Source: Aureliella sp046290675 (lineage in GTDB: Bacteria; Planctomycetota; Planctomycetia; Pirellulales; Pirellulaceae). From it: a stretch of DNA of 64,000 nt. The DNA lies in the NCBI GenBank assembly GCA_046290675.1, contig JBKAHA010000001.1, positions 372,001 to 436,000 of the forward strand. Reading direction: 5' to 3'. Below are positions 61,890 to 64,000 of the stretch, one piece after another (the first letter of the stretch is position 1; every line of letters begins with the position of its first letter). The notes below the pieces were generated by a model. The model searched no databases and was not told the DNA's origin. It saw nothing but the letters and a program-made list of their open reading frames with translations. The translations under genes were made by a program, and so were the position numbers.

Positions 61890-62263
61890 TTTTCCTTGGA
61901 ACGCATGCGTCGGATCGTTTGTTGAAGTTTCTCGAACTGCTCCGGCGTCAGGCCACGAGCAGCTCGCATCAGTTCCGGCATCTCTTTGGGATGCTCTTTG
62001 ACGATTTCCTCCATGTCTTCTGGGACGCGATCAGCAAGCCCGATCCACAAGTCGGCGTCCTCGCCGAGTATCTTCGCAATCTGCCGCACTCGATCCGCGG
62101 TTGGCGGGTCGTAGCGTCCTTGCTCGACCTGCGACAAGTAGGTCGAGGAGACGCCGATCATGTCCGCAAATTTGCGCAGCGTGATCTTCTTCTCCAGCCG
62201 CTTCTCGCGCAGCCGCCCACCAAACTCGGTAGTGGTTCGCTCTTTCGACGTCGCCTTTCTCAC
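61886..62263 (-). CDS. XRE-family transcriptional regulator
   Basis: The GTG at 62263 has GGAGAGG upstream at good distance and gives a 125-residue protein. The HTH is at ~15-65 (RLREKRLEKKITLRKFADMI, GVSSTYLSQVEQGRYDPP); the C-terminal half is helical (EEIVKEHPKEMPELMRAARG). A longer upstream extension is not supported. It probably represses its own operon, and perhaps the two genes at 58704-61041. Confidence 0.85.
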   Translation of the reverse strand: MRKATSKERTTTEFGGRLREKRLEKKITLRKFADMIGVSSTYLSQVEQGRYDPPTADRVRQIAKILGEDADLWIGLADRVPEDMEEIVKEHPKEMPELMRAARGLTPEQFEKLQQTIRRMRSKEK

Positions 62264-62799
62264 GACTTCCTCTCCGTACGACCCAACGTCGCCTGAACTA
62301 CAAGCAACGCCACTCCATTCATTCCGTAAATCACGATCGGTTCCTCCTGTATCACGCACCGGCCGACCGCGGCCCGCGTCGTCTACACTGCGCCAGTCGC
62401 GAGGCAAATTAAGCCGTCTCGCCTCTGGCGTAAAGTGGTTACTTTGCACTTGCATCATCGTAGCCCTGTCCATGCATCCCGGACAACCCCCACAAAATTT
62501 TTTTTGCTAGCATTTGCCGCTTGCCCTGCTCATTGAACAAAGGGGGCGTGACACGTTTGGTCACAGAGCCAAAGATTTTGTGTGAAGGCGTCGTAATTCA
62601 CCTACCGCCGATCCGACTTGGCGACGCGTCATTACTTTTTGGCAACATTCAGCCACTTCCGGGTGGCCCCATCGAGTGCCGTTGCTTCTTGTTTCCACAG
62701 CTCCCATCGGTGCGCAGGACTGGCCGCGTTTTCTTGCCCCCAATCGAACAGGTGTCGCGGCGGATCATTCTGAGTGAGCGGCTCAGAGGACATCTTTAT
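62264..62799. other. Intergenic region without a recognisable gene
   Basis: About 535 bases. An AAAATTTTTTTT tract is near 62495-62510. No frame looks like a real protein. It must hold the promoter of the XRE gene. I see no repeat or hairpin to report. Confidence 0.4.
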
Positions 62800-64000
62800 T
62801 CACGGGGCTTCACTTTTCGACTCTTTCTCTCGCAATAACTTCGCGATTCCCGGGCGGGCTTGCTTGAGTCGGTCGAGATCAACTTCGATACCAGTCGCAT
62901 CGCCGATGCCCTTGTAGAGTGCCGCGAGTCCGTCGTTCCAGTCTCCTGAGACAACGTCGAGCGCCGTGTCGCCTCGGGTGTTTTTGTGAGACAGAGAAGC
63001 TCCGTTTAGCAGCAGGTACTGAACCACTTCGGTGCGGCACATGAATGCAGCAACAATCAGAGGTGTATTGCCATCGCGGTTGGTTGCGTTCACGTCGGCA
63101 CCCTGTTCGATCAGCAGCTTGACGATTTCCAGATTGCCGTGAAACGCAGTATCGCCAAGTGGAGTCGAACCTGTTGCGGGTCGTCGGTCATTGATGCGGC
63201 GTGGCCGATTCTCTGTTCGCTTCTTCACTTCCTCCACGTTGCCTCGTGCAATGGCGTTTGCCAACGCGTCTCGGACATCGACCTGAGACTCAGCGAGGCT
63301 TTGCTTCAATTCGGCCGCGGTGTCCGCATCTTGCGTAACGTGAAACATAAAGTCGTTGCTGAACAGGCCATTCTCTGCCTGAACCTGAATCAGGTGCATG
63401 CCATCCTCGGGCAATTCTTCCAGTTCAATCAGCACTTGTTCCTGTTCGTCGTCCGTGACTTCGATGTAGCCTTCCACACGATGGCCATCGACGTAGATGC
63501 TGGCGTATTCGTCAAAGTTTCGGCCGCTGATTGCCATCGAGCGATTGTCTGAGTAGAGGATCGGGAACTCCTGAGCCCCGCGCTGTTCGTGGATTGTGCC
63601 CAGCGTCCAGAGGGCCGGTTGGGGCGATTCGACGTCTGCTTTTTTCCCCGTGCCGCCCGGTAAACGTGCCGACGAACTTTCCATCTGAAGCGAGCTCCAC
63701 AAGTTCTTCGCGGCTGAAAGCGGCTTGATCTCGCGACTTGCTTACGTAGACCCCATCCTGAAATTCCGGATCGAATTGAAACTCAGCGGGTTTTGACGCG
63801 CCGTCCTCGATGAAGACGCCTTCTCCTTCAAGCACAACTCCACCTTCAGCGGCAGTGACTTCCAGCGCCCGCAGCAGATCGGCAGTCCGTTCATCGTTTA
63901 CGGACGCCGTATTCAAAGTTACCTGCCGGGCGAAGGCGCCGGAATACCCCGTGCTTCCTTCCAGAACCATATCCCAGACCGAATTGAAGGCTGGTCGCCC
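62800..64000 (-). pseudogene. IPT/ankyrin-repeat protein gene, frameshifted and 3'-complete
   Basis: Read leftward from the window edge, one frame runs to ~63645 (GRPAFNSVW, TLNTASVNDERTADLLRALE, GVFIEDG, DGKFVGTFTGRHG). A +1 shifted frame then continues (KKADVESPQPALWTLG, then an IPT-like SIYVDGHRVEGYIEVTDDE with GLFSNDFMF, then ankyrin repeats GNLEIVKLLIEQGADVN and TEVVQYLLLNGASL) to the stop at 62800. The shift falls in GGGGAAAAAA, so a one-base insertion, a sequence error or slippage are all possible. The 5' end is outside the window. Confidence 0.7.

Noticed and set aside
63640..63660. Programmed -1 frameshift at A AAA AAG
   Set aside because: The heptamer is not in the required frame, and joining the two parts needs a +1, not a -1, shift.

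Overview
The window looks like a chromosomal segment of a marine planctomycete close to Rhodopirellula (Pirellulaceae). This is inferred from moderately high GC, GTG and TTG starts, a small protein type familiar from planctomycetes at 13630, DUF2924-type recombinase-module remnants, and secreted amidohydrolases. No rRNA, tRNA, integrase or CRISPR array was found, so the assignment rests on protein style only.

Region 1 (1-13496, + strand) is a tightly packed defence-type operon of eight genes. It combines a DUF1156 adenine-specific DNA methylase and a DUF499/Swt1-HEPN AAA ATPase, a pair known from predicted anti-phage islands, with two unrecognised large proteins. It continues without a gap into what looks like an ABC-three-component (ABC-3C) system: a nuclease-like effector, a small winged-helix middle component, and a Rad50/SMC-like ATPase with a CPTC zinc-hook-like motif.

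Region 2 (14189-20074, - strand) is an overlapping operon with a GT25-sulfotransferase fusion, a GT8-like transferase, a nucleotidyltransferase-fold protein, two GT2 paralogues, an exported papain-like amidase, a radical SAM/SPASM protein and a Pro/Trp/Tyr-rich protein. A second, 5'-truncated radical SAM plus Pro-rich pair lies inverted at 20038-21144. Region 3 (21599-27750) holds two exported amidohydrolases, a GNAT-like protein, and remnants of a DUF2924 recombinase module that ends in a mosaic junction.

Region 4 (about 27750-57950) is a defective tailed-phage-like element. On the - strand it has small head-tail or tail genes, a membrane thioredoxin-like protein, a papain-like lipoprotein, two DUF2190 proteins, a prohead protease-major capsid fusion, portal, terminase, a ParB-methyltransferase fusion, primase-helicase, SF2 helicase, RusA, a DUF669 protein, an AAA protein and a sigma-70-like factor. 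No integrase, tape measure, tail tube or lysis gene was seen. Between terminase and the ParB-methyltransferase lies a + strand array (40.75-47.83 kb) of about fifteen small genes, served by nine copies of one promoter-like element (TTGA, 17-18 nt, CTCATG) and separated by many intrinsic terminators. The phage sigma factor is a plausible reader of these promoters. An inserted + strand pair at 36164-37953 (unknown protein plus XRE-ImmA) looks like a moron.

Region 5 (57941-64000) has a GNAT acetyltransferase, two unrecognised proteins of about 400 residues, an XRE regulator with an ImmA/IrrE metallopeptidase, and a frameshifted IPT/ankyrin-repeat gene that runs off the right edge.
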